From positions 47,955 through 111,954 of the forward strand of contig NZ_JAQGNX010000089.1 of assembly GCF_028293835.1 (NCBI RefSeq): a stretch of 64,000 nt of DNA, in the 5' to 3' direction. This DNA is from Pseudomonas sp. GTDB lineage: Bacteria; Pseudomonadota; Gammaproteobacteria; Pseudomonadales; Pseudomonadaceae. The notes below the pieces were generated by a model. It was not told the DNA's origin. It did no database searches and saw nothing but the letters and a program-made list of their open reading frames with translations. Positions 28,769 to 36,815 of the stretch are shown here, piece after piece. Position 1 is the stretch's first letter; each line of letters starts with the position of its first letter. The translations under genes were made by a program, and so were the position numbers.

Positions 28769-28870
28769 TTGGTGCGCCATGCAAACCAAAAAAAGCCGCC
28801 ACAACTCAACGTTGCAGCGACCCGGAAAGTGACACGGTTTTACGGCCCACGAACATGGGCCTGCGAAGGA

Positions 28871-30025
28871 TTAATGAGCGCCAGCAGCCTTGTTCAGATC
28901 ACTATCAGCCCATTCGGTATACACACAGGCATCTGCCGTAGCCCAGCGCACGCGCACCGGATCACCGGTCTTGAGTGGCATCCCAGCGGCGGAGAGCGCC
29001 TTGACGGTCATCGAGGTATCACCGGAAGTTACCACGGCGCAGGTCTGGCTTTCACCGAGGAACAGCACTTCGCCGACGGTGGCCGAAACCTCGTTCCAGC
29101 CGGCCGCCAGGGGCTCCTGACCGGCTTGCGCAACACTCAGCGCCTGGGCTTTTTCCGGGCGCACCATCAGCAGTACATCCTGATCGGTTTGTAGGCCAGG
29201 GGTCAGACGAATCGACAGCGACTGCCCCTCAAACGTAGCGACCGCATTGCCCTGGGCCTTGAGCTTGAGGAAATTCGAGTTGCCAAGGAACGAAGCCACA
29301 AACGCATTCGGCGGGTTTTGATAAAGGTCATAACCGCTGCCCAAACCGACAATCTTGCCATGACTGAAAATCGCAATCCGCTGGGAAAGGCGCATGGCTT
29401 CTTCCTGGTCGTGGGTCACGTAGACGATGGTGATGCCCAGGCGTCGATGCAACTGGCGCAGTTCGTCCTGCAAATCTTCACGCAGTTTTTTGTCCAGTGC
29501 ACCGAGCGGTTCGTCCATCAGCAGAATACGCGGCTCATAAACCAGCGCCCGAGCGATGGCGACGCGCTGTTGCTGACCACCGGAGAGTTGCGAAGGACGG
29601 CGATGGGCGAACTGTTCCAGTTGCACCAGTTTGAGCATGGCGTCGACACGGCGTTCGCGCTCAGCGCTGGCCAGTTTGCGAATAGCCAGCGGAAAGGCGA
29701 TGTTGTCGCGCACCGATAGATGCGGGAACAGCGAGTAGCGCTGGAACACCATGCCGATATCGCGCTTGTGCGGCGGCACGTTGACCAGCGATTGACCATT
29801 GACCAGGATTTCGCCGCTGCTCGGGGTTTCAAAACCGGCGAGCATCGATAGCGTTGTGCTTTTACCGGAGCCACTGGAACCGAGAAAGGTCAGAAATTCA
29901 CCCTCCTTGATGTCCAGCGAGATGTTGTCCACGGCGGCAAATTCGCCGTAGTACTTGTTCAGGTTGCGCAGGCTGACCAGGGGTTTGTCATTGTGTTGCG
30001 CGGGGTCTTTGATCACGGCACTCAT
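28871..30025 (-). CDS. Pot-type ABC transporter ATPase
   Basis: A 384-residue ABC ATPase of the spermidine/putrescine (PotA) group. It has Walker A GSSGSGKST, signature LSGGQQQRVAIARALVYEP, Walker B ILLMDEPLGALD, H-loop VTHDQEEA, and a C-terminal TOBE domain from about residue 285. It is the last gene of a minus-strand operon encoding binding protein, two permeases and ATPase. The family transports polyamines, opines, thiamine and quaternary amines. The operon is under operator copy 4, so a cationic N-compound is a reasonable guess. Confidence 0.88.
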   Translation of the reverse strand: MSAVIKDPAQHNDKPLVSLRNLNKYYGEFAAVDNISLDIKEGEFLTFLGSSGSGKSTTLSMLAGFETPSSGEILVNGQSLVNVPPHKRDIGMVFQRYSLFPHLSVRDNIAFPLAIRKLASAERERRVDAMLKLVQLEQFAHRRPSQLSGGQQQRVAIARALVYEPRILLMDEPLGALDKKLREDLQDELRQLHRRLGITIVYVTHDQEEAMRLSQRIAIFSHGKIVGLGSGYDLYQNPPNAFVASFLGNSNFLKLKAQGNAVATFEGQSLSIRLTPGLQTDQDVLLMVRPEKAQALSVAQAGQEPLAAGWNEVSATVGEVLFLGESQTCAVVTSGDTSMTVKALSAAGMPLKTGDPVRVRWATADACVYTEWADSDLNKAAGAH

Positions 30026-30042
30026 TTCGTACTCCTAGGCGC

Positions 30043-30852
30043 TCAGGCGCTGATTGGGTTGCGCCGGCGAAGGGCGGCGGCGATCACCATGACCAGTACC
30101 GAGAGGCCGATCAGCAGCGTCGAGGCGACGGCGATCACTGGCGTCAGGTCCTGGCGCAGGGTGGTCCACATTTTTACTGGGAGCGTTTGCAGGGTCGGGC
30201 TGGCCATCATCACGCTCAGAACCACTTAATCCCAGGAAACCAGGAATGCAAACAGGGCGCCGGCGACCATGCCCGGTCGAATCGCCGGAAAGGTCACCTT
30301 GAACACGGCTTGCAAACGCGACGCGCCACAGATCACAGCGGCATCTTCGATCGACTGATCGAACAGTTTCACCGAGTTGATGATTGAGATAATGGTAAAC
30401 GGCAAGGCAACAATGACGTGACTAACGACGAAAGCGAACATCGTCCCGGTGTAACCCAGTTTGAGAAATAGCGCATACACCGCCACTGCGATAATCACCA
30501 GCGGCACGATCATCGGCAAAGTGAACAGGCCGTAAAGCATTTCCCGTCCAGGGAAGCGCCCGCGCACCAGTGCGAAAGCGGTCGGTAGTCCAAGGGCTAC
30601 GGAAAAAAACGTGGTCAGCACCGCGACCTTGAGGCTCGCCAGCGCGGCGTTCATCCAGTCGGGGTTGGAGAAGAACTGGCCGTACCATTTCAGCGTCCAG
30701 TCCGGCGGTGGGAACACCAGCCACTGGGAGGAGCCGAAGGACAGCAGCACGATGAACACGATCGGTAACAGCAGGAACAGAGCGATCAAACCAGTCGTGA
30801 AGTACATGCCGAAACGCATGCGTCGGCTCATTGCATTGGGGCTTAGCAGCAT
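30043..30852 (-). pseudogene. PotC-type ABC permease interrupted by an in-frame TAA
   Basis: A single 270-codon frame encodes a PotC-like permease. The membrane segments and EAA loop (EDAAVICGASRLQAVFKVTFPA) are intact, but codon 209 is TAA (30226-30228) in FLVSWD-stop-VVLSVMMASPTLQTLP. Relatives have Glu, Asp or Asn at this position, so one G-to-T change from GAA is the simplest origin. The frame then continues 60 residues through the last membrane segment to the normal stop. The truncated protein would lack its final membrane segment and the transporter is probably inactive, unless read-through or sequence error applies. It is the second gene in the window broken this way (see livG). Confidence 0.88.
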
Positions 30853-30858
30853 GACGGC

Positions 30859-31803
30859 TTACCTCGCGTTGCTGGCGCCAACCGGGGATTCCGGCTGGAG
30901 CTTCAGGTAGAAGTAGAACAACACCAGCGTAATGACGATCAGCAACGCGGCGCCGGCGCTCGCCAGGCCCCAGTTGAGGAACGACTGCACCTGTTGAATG
31001 ATGAACTCGGGCAGCATCATGTTTTGCGCGCCGCCCAGCAACGCCGGGGTGACGTAGTACCCAAGAGACATCACGAACACCATCAAACCACCGGAGAACA
31101 ATCCCGGCCGGCAGAGCGGCAGGAACACCCGGAAGAAGTTGGTCCCGGGGCTCGCGCCGCAGATCGACCCGGCTTGCAGGATCATCGGGTCGATGGCTTG
31201 CATGGTCGCCTGCAATGGCAGGACGATGAACGGGATCATGATGTAGCTCATGCCGATCACCACACCGGTGAGGTTGTGCACCATTTCCAGCGGCTGATCG
31301 ATGATACCCATCGCCATCAATGCCTTGTTGATCACGCCGGAAGCTTGCAACAACACCAACCAGGAGTAGGTCCGCGCCAGGAGGCTGGTCCACATCGACA
31401 GCAGCACAATGCTAAGAATCCAGCGACCCCAGCCACGCGGTACAAGAGTGATCGCCCATGCCAGCGGAAAGCCCAGCACCAGGCTGAACAGGGTCACCAG
31501 ACCGGCCACCGAAAAGGTGTTGAGCAACACGCGGGCATACGCCGAGTTGGCGAACAACTGCTCGTAGTTACCCAGCCCCGGTGTTGGTTCAAGCACGCCA
31601 CGCAGCAATAGACCGATCAACGGCGCCAGAAAAAACAGGCCGAGGAATAGCAGCGCGGGGACCAGATTACCGGCACCACGCCAGCGCTGCGCCAGGGAGG
31701 GGGATTGGGTCACTACAGCCGCCTTGCCGGGAGCCGAACCGGCAGCGCCAGTGTCGCTCCCGGCCTGCGTGGATTGACGGGACGCGGTTGCCGTCATTTT
31801 CAT
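30859..31803 (-). CDS. Pot-type ABC transporter permease (PotB-like)
   Basis: A permease of about 314 residues with six or so membrane segments, an N-terminal charged and Ala/Gly-rich cytoplasmic tail, and the inner-membrane-component EAA region (GSICGASPGTNFFRVFLPLCRPG) near residue 205. The ATG at 31803 is chosen because it overlaps the binding-protein stop by ATGA; an upstream ATG at 31824 and one at 31797 are alternatives. It forms the channel with the PotC-like subunit, whose gene is interrupted. Confidence 0.85.
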   Translation of the reverse strand: MKMTATASRQSTQAGSDTGAAGSAPGKAAVVTQSPSLAQRWRGAGNLVPALLFLGLFFLAPLIGLLLRGVLEPTPGLGNYEQLFANSAYARVLLNTFSVAGLVTLFSLVLGFPLAWAITLVPRGWGRWILSIVLLSMWTSLLARTYSWLVLLQASGVINKALMAMGIIDQPLEMVHNLTGVVIGMSYIMIPFIVLPLQATMQAIDPMILQAGSICGASPGTNFFRVFLPLCRPGLFSGGLMVFVMSLGYYVTPALLGGAQNMMLPEFIIQQVQSFLNWGLASAGAALLIVITLVLFYFYLKLQPESPVGASNAR

Positions 31804-32831
31804 TTGACTAGCCATTCGTTCCACCGTGTCGCGATGGCCGAACCGTTTTTGGCCCAGTACGCGAAATCAAGAGTGATCTGATCCTTGGCGTAGGCAGTCG
31901 GCAGATTAGGGGCCAACACCGAATCCAGGCGCGCCACGCTGTCGATGTTGACCGGCGCATAAGCGGTCATGTTGGAGAAATCCGCCTGGCCTTTAGCGCT
32001 GCTGGCATTGGCCAGGAACTTCATGGCCGCCGCCTTGTTTTTCGAACCTTTAGGAATGACCAGAATGTCGGCCATGACCAGGTTTTGTTTCCAGCTTACG
32101 CCAACTGGTGCGCCGTCTTCTTGCAGGGCGTGGATCCGGCCGTTCCAGAACTGCCCCATGCTCACTTCACCAGAGGCCAGCAGTTGTTGCGACTGGGCCC
32201 CACCGCCCCACCAGACAATGTCTTTCTTGATGGTGTCGAGTTTTTTGAAGGCGCGATCCAGGTCCAGCGGATAGAGCTTGTCGGCAGGTACGCCATCGGC
32301 CAGCAGGGCCAGTTCTAGTACGCCAGGGCTTGGCCATTTGTAGAGGGCGCGTTTGCCGGGGTATGTCTTGGTGTCGAACAGCGCGGACCAGTCCTGCGGT
32401 TTGCCGGTGCCGAGTTTGCTTTCGTTGTAACCGAAGACGAATGAGAAGTAGAACGAACCGACACCGTAGTCAGAGACAAATCGCGGGTCGATCTTATCGC
32501 GCTGGATGACCGTGAAATCGAGGGGTTCGAGCAAGCCTTCGGAGGCTGCGCGCAAAGCGAAGTCGGCCTCGACGTCGACCACATCCCACTGCACATTGCC
32601 GCTTTCGACCATGGCCTTTAGTTTGCCGTAGTCGGTCGGGCCATCCTGGACCACGGTGATGCCGCTGGCCTTGCTGAACGGATCGGCCCAGGCCTGCTTC
32701 TGCGCATCCTGGGTGCTACCGCCCCAGCTGACGAAGTTGACGCTTTCAGCCGCCATCAACGCCTGGCTGGTCGCGCTCAGCAGTCCCGCAAAAATTACCG
32801 CGGTTGCACGTTTGTTCAACACCATTTTCAC
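31800..32831 (-). CDS. Periplasmic substrate-binding protein, Pot/opine type
   Basis: A 343-residue extracellular solute-binding protein with a Sec signal (MKMVLNKRATAVIFAGLLSA, cleavage near LMAAES) and the start of mature sequence SVNFVSWGGSTQDAQKQAW. This is typical of the PotD/SBP family 1 subset that binds polyamines, thiamine or quaternary ammonium compounds. It is first in the operon. Operator copy 4 lies about 100 bp upstream. Ligand unknown. Confidence 0.88.
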   Translation of the reverse strand: MKMVLNKRATAVIFAGLLSATSQALMAAESVNFVSWGGSTQDAQKQAWADPFSKASGITVVQDGPTDYGKLKAMVESGNVQWDVVDVEADFALRAASEGLLEPLDFTVIQRDKIDPRFVSDYGVGSFYFSFVFGYNESKLGTGKPQDWSALFDTKTYPGKRALYKWPSPGVLELALLADGVPADKLYPLDLDRAFKKLDTIKKDIVWWGGGAQSQQLLASGEVSMGQFWNGRIHALQEDGAPVGVSWKQNLVMADILVIPKGSKNKAAAMKFLANASSAKGQADFSNMTAYAPVNIDSVARLDSVLAPNLPTAYAKDQITLDFAYWAKNGSAIATRWNEWLVK

Positions 32832-32930
32832 GCCCTCATTGTTGTGTTTATGAGCGGGGCTTTAAGTGCCCGCCTGTCGGGAGCAGTAGGTCCGTTTGGC
32901 CAGTAAGGCGGTCGGGTCTATGGAATATCA

Positions 32931-32944
32931 TATTATGGTATTCC
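32931..32944 (-). promoter_or_regulatory. GntR-type operator, copy 4
   Basis: On the minus strand the core reads GGAATACCATAATA and continues to TGATATTCC, giving a larger imperfect inverted repeat over 32921-32945 with arms TGGAATA and TATTCCA. It lies upstream of the Pot-type transporter operon. Confidence 0.78.
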
Positions 32945-33052
32945 AAACTTTGTGCAAGCACTTTGCCTTACCGACTATCAGCCAAAAGAGCAATTTTTGA
33001 TCCCCCAGACCGCCGGGTGGCGGCCTGAGTGAGTAGGGCGACAGGCCCGGAT

Positions 33053-34162
33053 TCATTCGGTGAAAGCGATGCTCTCTACCACTTCGAGGCTGTAGCCAGT
33101 CAACCCGGCATATTTCAGCGGTGGGCCGAGATGACGCAGCTTGCCTACGCCAACGTCTTGAAGAATCTGTGCACCTGCTCCCACTTCAGAGTAGATGCGC
33201 GATTGCGAGCGACTGAACTGGCGAGGCGGCTGGGTCAACTGAGGCACTCGCTCGAGCAGCGCCTGCGATGACTCATGGTTGGCCAATACCACCACAACGC
33301 CGCAACCCTCCATGGCCACGCGTTGCAGCGCTGCCCACAATGTCCAGTTGGAAGGGCCGTTGTATTCGGCGCCCACCAGATCACGCAGCGGATCGATCAC
33401 GTGCACGCGCACCAGCGTCGGTTCGTCCCGTTGCGGCTGGCCCATGACCATTGCCATATGAACACCGCCCTCGATACGGTCCTCGAAAGTGATCAGTCGG
33501 AAGGTGCCGTGCACCGTCGGCAATTCTCGTTCACCGATACGCACGACGGTGTGTTCGGTGCTGAGGCGGTAGTGAATAAGATCGGCGATGGTGCCGATCT
33601 TGATCCCGTGCTTGCGCGCGAACACTTCCAGATCCGGTCGGCGGGCCATGGTGCCGTTGTCATTCATCACCTCGACGATCACTGAGGCCGGTGTGAAGCC
33701 GGCCAGGCGTGCAAGGTCGCATCCGGCTTCGGTATGACCGGCGCGGGTCAGTACGCCGCCTTCCTTGGCGCGCAACGGAAAGATATGGCCGGGTTGCACA
33801 AGGTCGGCAGGGCCGGCCTCGATGGCGACAGCGGCCGCAACGGTGCGCGCCCGGTCGGCAGCGGAGATGCCGGTGGTTACGCCAGTGGCGGCCTCGATGG
33901 ACACGGTAAACGCGGTGCTGAAGACGCTGCCGTTGCTCGGCACCATCTGCTCCAGCCCGAGGCGTTGGCAGTGGTCGTAGGTCAAGGTCAGGCAGATCAG
34001 GCCGCGGGCTTCCCGGGCCATGAAGCTGATAGCTTCGGCGGTGCAGCAGTCGGCGGCCAGCAGCAGGTCGCCTTCGTTTTCCCGGTCCTCGTCGTCAACC
34101 AGGAGCACCATTTTGCCGAGTCGGTAGTCTTCGATGATTTCTGCGATGCTGTTGAAGGCCAT
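33053..34162 (-). CDS. ribBA: RibB-type DHBP synthase with degenerate GTP cyclohydrolase II domain
   Basis: A 369-residue RibBA-like fusion. The N-terminal 3,4-dihydroxy-2-butanone-4-phosphate synthase domain is intact ([11 protein letters not shown] near residue 25, acidic loop, [11 protein letters not shown] near residue 140). The C-terminal domain (from about 205) has the GTP cyclohydrolase II fold sequence but lacks the zinc-binding cysteine cluster (FxSxxCDC), so only the first activity is expected. It should boost riboflavin precursor supply. It shares operator copy 5 with the divergent DUF1330 gene, which couples flavin synthesis to the flavin monooxygenase. A housekeeping riboflavin gene elsewhere is assumed. 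Confidence 0.88.
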   Translation of the reverse strand: MAFNSIAEIIEDYRLGKMVLLVDDEDRENEGDLLLAADCCTAEAISFMAREARGLICLTLTYDHCQRLGLEQMVPSNGSVFSTAFTVSIEAATGVTTGISAADRARTVAAAVAIEAGPADLVQPGHIFPLRAKEGGVLTRAGHTEAGCDLARLAGFTPASVIVEVMNDNGTMARRPDLEVFARKHGIKIGTIADLIHYRLSTEHTVVRIGERELPTVHGTFRLITFEDRIEGGVHMAMVMGQPQRDEPTLVRVHVIDPLRDLVGAEYNGPSNWTLWAALQRVAMEGCGVVVVLANHESSQALLERVPQLTQPPRQFSRSQSRIYSEVGAGAQILQDVGVGKLRHLGPPLKYAGLTGYSLEVVESIAFTE

Positions 34163-34196
34163 GCTGGATTCTCAGTGTTTGATGGAAATACTATGT

Positions 34197-34210
34197 GGTA
34201 TACCATAATA
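34197..34210 (+). promoter_or_regulatory. GntR-type operator, copy 5
   Basis: GGTATACCATAATA with flanking T and A containing TGGTATACCA. It lies in the 70-bp divergent space between ribBA (34162) and the DUF1330 gene (34233), only 35 and 23 bp from the two start codons, so binding would block both promoters. Confidence 0.82.
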
Positions 34211-34232
34211 CAAAATAAACAGAGAGGTCACT

Positions 34233-34529
34233 ATGAAGGCGTACTGGATTGCTCATGTAGATGTCACCGATCCCGACCAATACAGCCAATACACCCAGCG
34301 CGCCCCAGCCGCTTTTGCGTTGTATGGCGGGCGGCTGTTGGCCCGGGGTGGGCGCAGCGAAGCGCTGGAAGGTGGGGCCACGGCGCAGCGCAATGTGGTC
34401 ATCGAGTTCGACTCGTATGAGCAAGCGCTGGCCTGCTACCGGTCGGAGGAATATCAGGGGGCGAAACGGCACCGGGAGGGAGTGGCCCAGGCCGAGATCA
34501 TCATCGTCGAGGGTGTGGCGCCGTTGTGA
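34233..34529 (+). CDS. DUF1330 family small protein
   Basis: A 98-residue DUF1330 protein (dimeric alpha-beta ferredoxin-like fold). It begins MKAYWIAHVDVTDPDQYSQY and contains GGRLLARGGRSEALEG and the block RNVVIEFDSYEQALACYRS, all typical. AGAGAGG precedes the start. The family is widespread in catabolic operons but has no settled function; isomerase or lactone-handling roles have been suggested. Control by operator copy 5 places it in the flavin-monooxygenase regulon. Confidence 0.85.
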   Translation: MKAYWIAHVDVTDPDQYSQYTQRAPAAFALYGGRLLARGGRSEALEGGATAQRNVVIEFDSYEQALACYRSEEYQGAKRHREGVAQAEIIIVEGVAPL

Positions 34530-34542
34530 TTATGCAAGGCTG

Positions 34543-35112
34543 CTAGCGGATGAAATGGATCTTGCCGGTATCGTCGTTGCCAATGTAGATACCGTAAACC
34601 CCGGCCTGGCGTTCCTCGATATAGCGTTCGAGGATCTGCCGAATCGCCGGGTAGTAAATGCTGTCCCAGGGAATGTCTTCGGGCGCGAAGAATCTGTAGT
34701 CGAGAGTTTCCGGGCCGTACTGGCCGGTGATCTCCAGGGCGATGGCGCGGAAGATGATGTACACCTCGCTGATTTTCGGCACGCTGAAGATCGAGTAAGG
34801 CGAAAGAATCTCCGCGCGCACGCCGCTCTCTTCCCAGACCTCACGCAACGCCGCCTGTTCGGTGGTCTCGCCGCCTTCCATGAAGCCCGCCGGCAGCGTC
34901 CATGTGCCGGGGCGCGGGGGGATGGCGCGCTGGCACAGCAAGTACTTGTCATCTTGCTCGATGATGCAACCGGCAATGATTTTCGGGTTGATGTAGTGGA
35001 TGTAGCCGCAACCGCGGCACATCAGGCGCTCGTGCGTATCGCCCGGTGGTAGCTGATGACCGAGATCATTGCTGCCGCACTTTGGACAAAAGCTCGGGCT
35101 GAACATTTTCAA
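34543..35112 (-). CDS. Nudix hydrolase with N-terminal zinc ribbon
   Basis: A 189-residue protein. Residues 9-37 form a zinc ribbon (CPKCGSNDLG then CRGCGY). The Nudix box GFMEGGETTEQAALREVWEESG, with REVWEESG helix, follows near residue 76. This architecture resembles small NudC-like ADP-ribose or NADH pyrophosphatases. It overlaps the GntR gene by 4 bp (ATGA) and so is co-expressed with the regulator. A nucleotide-cofactor clean-up role is inferred. Confidence 0.85.
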   Translation of the reverse strand: MKMFSPSFCPKCGSNDLGHQLPPGDTHERLMCRGCGYIHYINPKIIAGCIIEQDDKYLLCQRAIPPRPGTWTLPAGFMEGGETTEQAALREVWEESGVRAEILSPYSIFSVPKISEVYIIFRAIALEITGQYGPETLDYRFFAPEDIPWDSIYYPAIRQILERYIEERQAGVYGIYIGNDDTGKIHFIR

Positions 35113-35861
35113 TGACCTATGCGCGGTTCTTTAAGCGCGATCGGCAGGGTGATTTGCGGGATCACGCCCGTTTCTTCCTGTTTGCGCTTGAGGTATTCCA
35201 GAGCGACCGCCGCCGCCGCGCGCACATGTTCGACGCAGGCCTGGTGCGCCGCGAGAGGATCTCCGCTCTTGATCGCGTCGACGATCCGTTCCATTTCCTG
35301 ATTGCTCGCGCCGCGACGGTTCTCCTGAGACACCGAGGTCGCGCGCAAGTAGCTGATTCGCGCTTGTAACTGGCGCAGTTGCAGGGCCGCTACATGGTTG
35401 CCGGAGCCTTCGAGCAGCACGTCATAAAACCCTTGGACCGAGTCGATGACCTGTTGCAGCTCACCGTCCTTGAGGGCCTTGCGGTTGTTCTCGAGGGCTT
35501 TTTCCAGGGCCTTGATGTCTTTGGCCTTGGCGCGCAGGGTGAACAGCTGGACGATCAAGCCTTCGAGCACACAGCGCAATTCATAAATATCCCCGGCATC
35601 AGCCAGGGTAATGATTGCCACCCTCGGGCCCTTGGCGTCGGCAAACTCCACCAGGCCTTCGGATTCGAGGTGACGCAAGGCTTCGCGTACGGATGTGCGA
35701 CTGACGCCCAGGCGATCGCAAAGATCGCGCTCGACCAGACGGTCTCCCGGCAGAAGCTGGAAGTTCATGATGGCGCTTCGCAGTTTATCCAGCACTATTT
35801 CGCGCAGGGTAACGGGGTTGCGATTGACCTTGAAGCTGTCGTCGAGTGGCAGGCGTTTCAT
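35109..35861 (-). CDS. GntR family regulator (FCD/FadR type), likely regulon controller
   Basis: A 250-residue GntR regulator. The winged helix at about residues 18-85 (LRSAIMNFQLLPGDRLVERDL then GVSRTSVREALRHLESEG) is followed by an all-helical FCD effector domain. FadR-subfamily proteins bind TNGTNNNACNA-type palindromes, exactly the form of the TGGTATACCA repeats in front of the monooxygenase, chemoreceptor, transporter, ribBA/DUF1330 and DUF1185 units. It is the only GntR gene in the region, so it is the best candidate for their repressor. No operator copy is seen upstream of its own gene. Confidence 0.88.
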   Translation of the reverse strand: MKRLPLDDSFKVNRNPVTLREIVLDKLRSAIMNFQLLPGDRLVERDLCDRLGVSRTSVREALRHLESEGLVEFADAKGPRVAIITLADAGDIYELRCVLEGLIVQLFTLRAKAKDIKALEKALENNRKALKDGELQQVIDSVQGFYDVLLEGSGNHVAALQLRQLQARISYLRATSVSQENRRGASNQEMERIVDAIKSGDPLAAHQACVEHVRAAAAVALEYLKRKQEETGVIPQITLPIALKEPRIGH

Positions 35862-35951
35862 GGGGTCCGCTCTGAATGTGGCTGTCCATGCAAAAAGAGC
35901 ACTTCGATCATTACGACCATCGATGCTCCGGTCAGATCAAACAGCCAAGGG

Positions 35952-36215
35952 TTAACTGGAGGCCTCGGCATCGGCTTCGGTGAACGCTTCACGGGCGAGC
36001 CGGAAACTATCTACGGCAGCGGGGACACCGCAATAAATACCGACCTGAAGCAGAGTTTCGCTTATTTGTTCACGACTCAGCCCGTTACGCAAGGCACCGC
36101 GTACATGCACCTTGAGTTCGTGCGGCCGATTGAGGGCCGAAATCATGGGCAAGTTTATCATGCTGCGTTCTTTAAGCGACAAGCCCTCACGGCCGTGGCC
36201 CCAGCAGTCTTCCAT
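35952..36215 (-). pseudogene. Carboxymuconolactone decarboxylase-like protein, N-terminally truncated
   Basis: 87 residues match the C-terminal two thirds of a carboxymuconolactone decarboxylase/AhpD-like protein: LSLKERSMINLPMISALNRP, then LKVHVRGALRNGLSREQISE and YCGVPAAVDSFRLARE. Homologous reading continues upstream of the ATG (RPLQEMEDCWG) for 18 codons to a TAA without any start codon, and no proper ribosome binding site precedes the ATG. This suggests loss of the first 40 or so residues. It could still be expressed as a short form. It lies between the GntR gene and the second flavin reductase. Confidence 0.6.
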
Positions 36216-36317
36216 TTCCTGAAGCGGCCGGGTGCGGTGGCGGCAAGGTTCGGCACCTGGCTCCTGAAATTATAAAGGGGCCCCACGGATGACATTGCGC
36301 GGCCCGAAAGAAAAACG

Positions 36318-36803
36318 TCAGGCCAGGGTGGGTAGGGGGCCCAGCTTGCCTTTGTGGTAGACCATCGGCGTGACCGGCTGGGCGGGCAGAATCAGGTTCT
36401 TCACCGCGCCGACGATGATTGCGTGGTCACCACCGTCGTATTCGCGCCATAGTTCGCACTCGATGATCGCCGTGGCTTTACCCAGCAATGGATTGCCCAA
36501 GGCACTCAAGTGCCATTCGATACCCTTGGCCTTTTCTTTGCCCTTGCTGGCAAACGCGTAGGCTTCGGCGGTCTGGTCAGCGGACAGCAAGTGAATCGCG
36601 AACTGCTTGCTGTCGCGCAGGATCGGGTACGTGTCAGAGGCGTAGTTTGGGCAGAACAGCACCAGTGCCGGATCAATCGACAGTGCGCTGAAAGCGCTGG
36701 CGGTAATGCCGACGATGCCGCCTTCCGGGTCCAGGGTGGTGACCACCGTGACCCCGGAAGGAAACGAGCTCATGACGTCTTTGTAAATGCCGGGTTCGAT
36801 CAT
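36318..36803 (-). CDS. NAD(P)H:flavin reductase, second copy
   Basis: A 161-residue flavin reductase-domain protein, same length and about 70 percent identical by eye to the product at 26502-26987. SFPSGVTVVTTLDPEGG and GGDHAIIVGAVKNLILP are conserved. It is last in the operon DUF1185, alpha/beta hydrolase, aldehyde dehydrogenase, reductase (12 bp from the dehydrogenase), under operator copy 6. Either reductase could feed the single luciferase-like oxygenase. Confidence 0.88.
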   Translation of the reverse strand: MIEPGIYKDVMSSFPSGVTVVTTLDPEGGIVGITASAFSALSIDPALVLFCPNYASDTYPILRDSKQFAIHLLSADQTAEAYAFASKGKEKAKGIEWHLSALGNPLLGKATAIIECELWREYDGGDHAIIVGAVKNLILPAQPVTPMVYHKGKLGPLPTLA

Positions 36804-36815
36804 GTAGGTGGTCTC

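Noticed and set aside
30422..31393. 323-residue minus-strand frame overlapping both Pot-type permeases
   Set aside because: Its sequence is Arg/His/Asp-rich frame-shadow text; the permease frames have clear membrane segments.
33010..33023. CCGCC-GGGT-GGCGG hairpin after ribBA considered as a terminator
   Set aside because: A 5-bp stem without an adjacent T-run; left out of the feature list.
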